This document shows positions 63,636-64,000 of a stretch of DNA of 64,000 nt, in pieces. Origin of the DNA: Polynucleobacter sp. AP-Sving-400A-A2 (GTDB lineage: Bacteria > Pseudomonadota > Gammaproteobacteria > Burkholderiales > Burkholderiaceae); the NCBI RefSeq assembly GCF_018688155.1, contig NZ_CP061312.1, forward strand, positions 620,001 through 684,000. The letters run 5' to 3'. The notes beneath the pieces are model-generated. The model worked only from the letters and a program-made list of their open reading frames with translations, did no database searches and had not been told where the DNA came from. Each line of letters opens with the position of its first letter. The first letter of the stretch is position 1. Made by a program: the position numbers and the translations under genes.

Positions 63636-64000
63636 ATGTTCCAGAATCAATTAAACGACCAAATGACACAAGCTCAAACTAAAGCTGTTGAAAACGCTAA
63701 GTTCTTGGCTCAAGTAGCTGTTGAAAGCGCAAAAGAATTAGCTGAAATCAACCAAGCTGCTGCTAAAGATGCTTTAGTTGCTGCTCAAGATGCAAGCGCT
63801 CAATTGTTGGCAATTAAAGATGCGCAACAGTTGGCAAAATTGGCTCAGCCAGAAACAGCACAAGAAGCCGCTAAGTACGCTGCTGCTTACCAGGCTAAAG
63901 TAAATAAAGTTGTGCGTAACAGCAACAAAGAAGTTGCTCAAGTTGTTGAGGCATCTATTGATGACGCACGTGCTGATATGGTTAAGTTTGTTAAAGAAGC
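63636..64000 (+). CDS. phaP: Phasin family protein, 3' truncated by window edge
   Basis: Starts at ATG 63636 behind TTAGGAAAA, and runs open to the window end (121 codons). The sequence is Ala/Gln/Lys-rich and helical: MFQNQLNDQMTQAQTKAVE, FLAQVAVESAKELAEINQ, QLAKLAQPETAQEAAKYAAA. This is the pattern of phasins (PhaP type), which coat polyhydroxyalkanoate granules. Typical length is about 180 residues, so the last third is missing. Strong promoter upstream. Confidence 0.9.
   Translation, partial: MFQNQLNDQMTQAQTKAVENAKFLAQVAVESAKELAEINQAAAKDALVAAQDASAQLLAIKDAQQLAKLAQPETAQEAAKYAAAYQAKVNKVVRNSNKEVAQVVEASIDDARADMVKFVKE

Noticed and set aside
1..64000. CRISPR arrays, insertion sequences, prophage genes or rRNA
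   Set aside because: No regularly spaced repeats, transposase, phage structural genes or rRNA sequence was recognised.

Overview
The window looks like a chromosomal segment of a betaproteobacterium of the Burkholderiaceae. A freshwater Polynucleobacter-like organism is my best guess, inferred from gene content and not proven. Pointers are two Bug/TctC tripartite-tricarboxylate receptors, a phasin, a class I fumarase, YejABEF, and scpB-rluB placed next to rimP-nusA-infB-rbfA-truB. Base composition is moderate and fairly even. No rRNA, integrase, transposase, insertion sequence or CRISPR array was seen.

Layout. 1-3.1 kb: end of an ArnT-like glycosyltransferase, a membrane-anchored sialidase-like protein and a polytopic membrane protein. 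3.2-9.5 kb (minus strand): fabI, chrA, then a MaoC/HTD2-like hydratase, an MmgE/PrpD protein, a CitE-like lyase and a Bug receptor, which together suggest uptake and CoA-dependent breakdown of a C5 dicarboxylate such as mesaconate, itaconate or citramalate. 9.6-15.2 kb: yejABEF peptide importer. 15.4-17 kb: an NlpC/P60 protein that has lost its catalytic cysteine, and a patatin-like lipoprotein. 17.2-30.3 kb: core information genes scpB, rluB, rimP, nusA, infB, rbfA, truB, typA and tex, with a structured, terminator-bearing leader before rimP.

30.3-43.2 kb is the accessory-looking part: a Phd/PIN toxin-antitoxin pair, an orphan ModA-like protein, the arsenic operon arsR-arsC-acr3-arsH, uspA, a TauE/SafE-type exporter, a pseudouridine synthase, hipBA with paired operators, dusA, tRNA-His, an FGE-fold protein, a PIF1-like helicase, a CopG/BrnT-like toxin-antitoxin pair and a possible antitoxin remnant.

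43.2-56.2 kb: gamma-glutamyltransferase, a second Bug receptor, lrgAB, then iorAB (periplasmic molybdenum hydroxylase) run together with soxX, soxY, soxZ and soxA but no soxB or soxCD. This is the most interesting cluster here. Then come purU, two small exported proteins and a penicillin-acylase-family hydrolase. 56.3-64 kb: tRNA-Leu, murI-tonB-exbB-exbD, class I fumarase, acs, tRNA-Ser and the start of a phasin gene with a well-formed promoter and nested palindromes.

Genes are densely packed. The only stretch above 300 bases without a confident gene is about 42838-43197, which holds a toxin-antitoxin promoter and the doubtful small ORF at 43001-43192. Domain and family names come from reading the translated proteins, without database searches.
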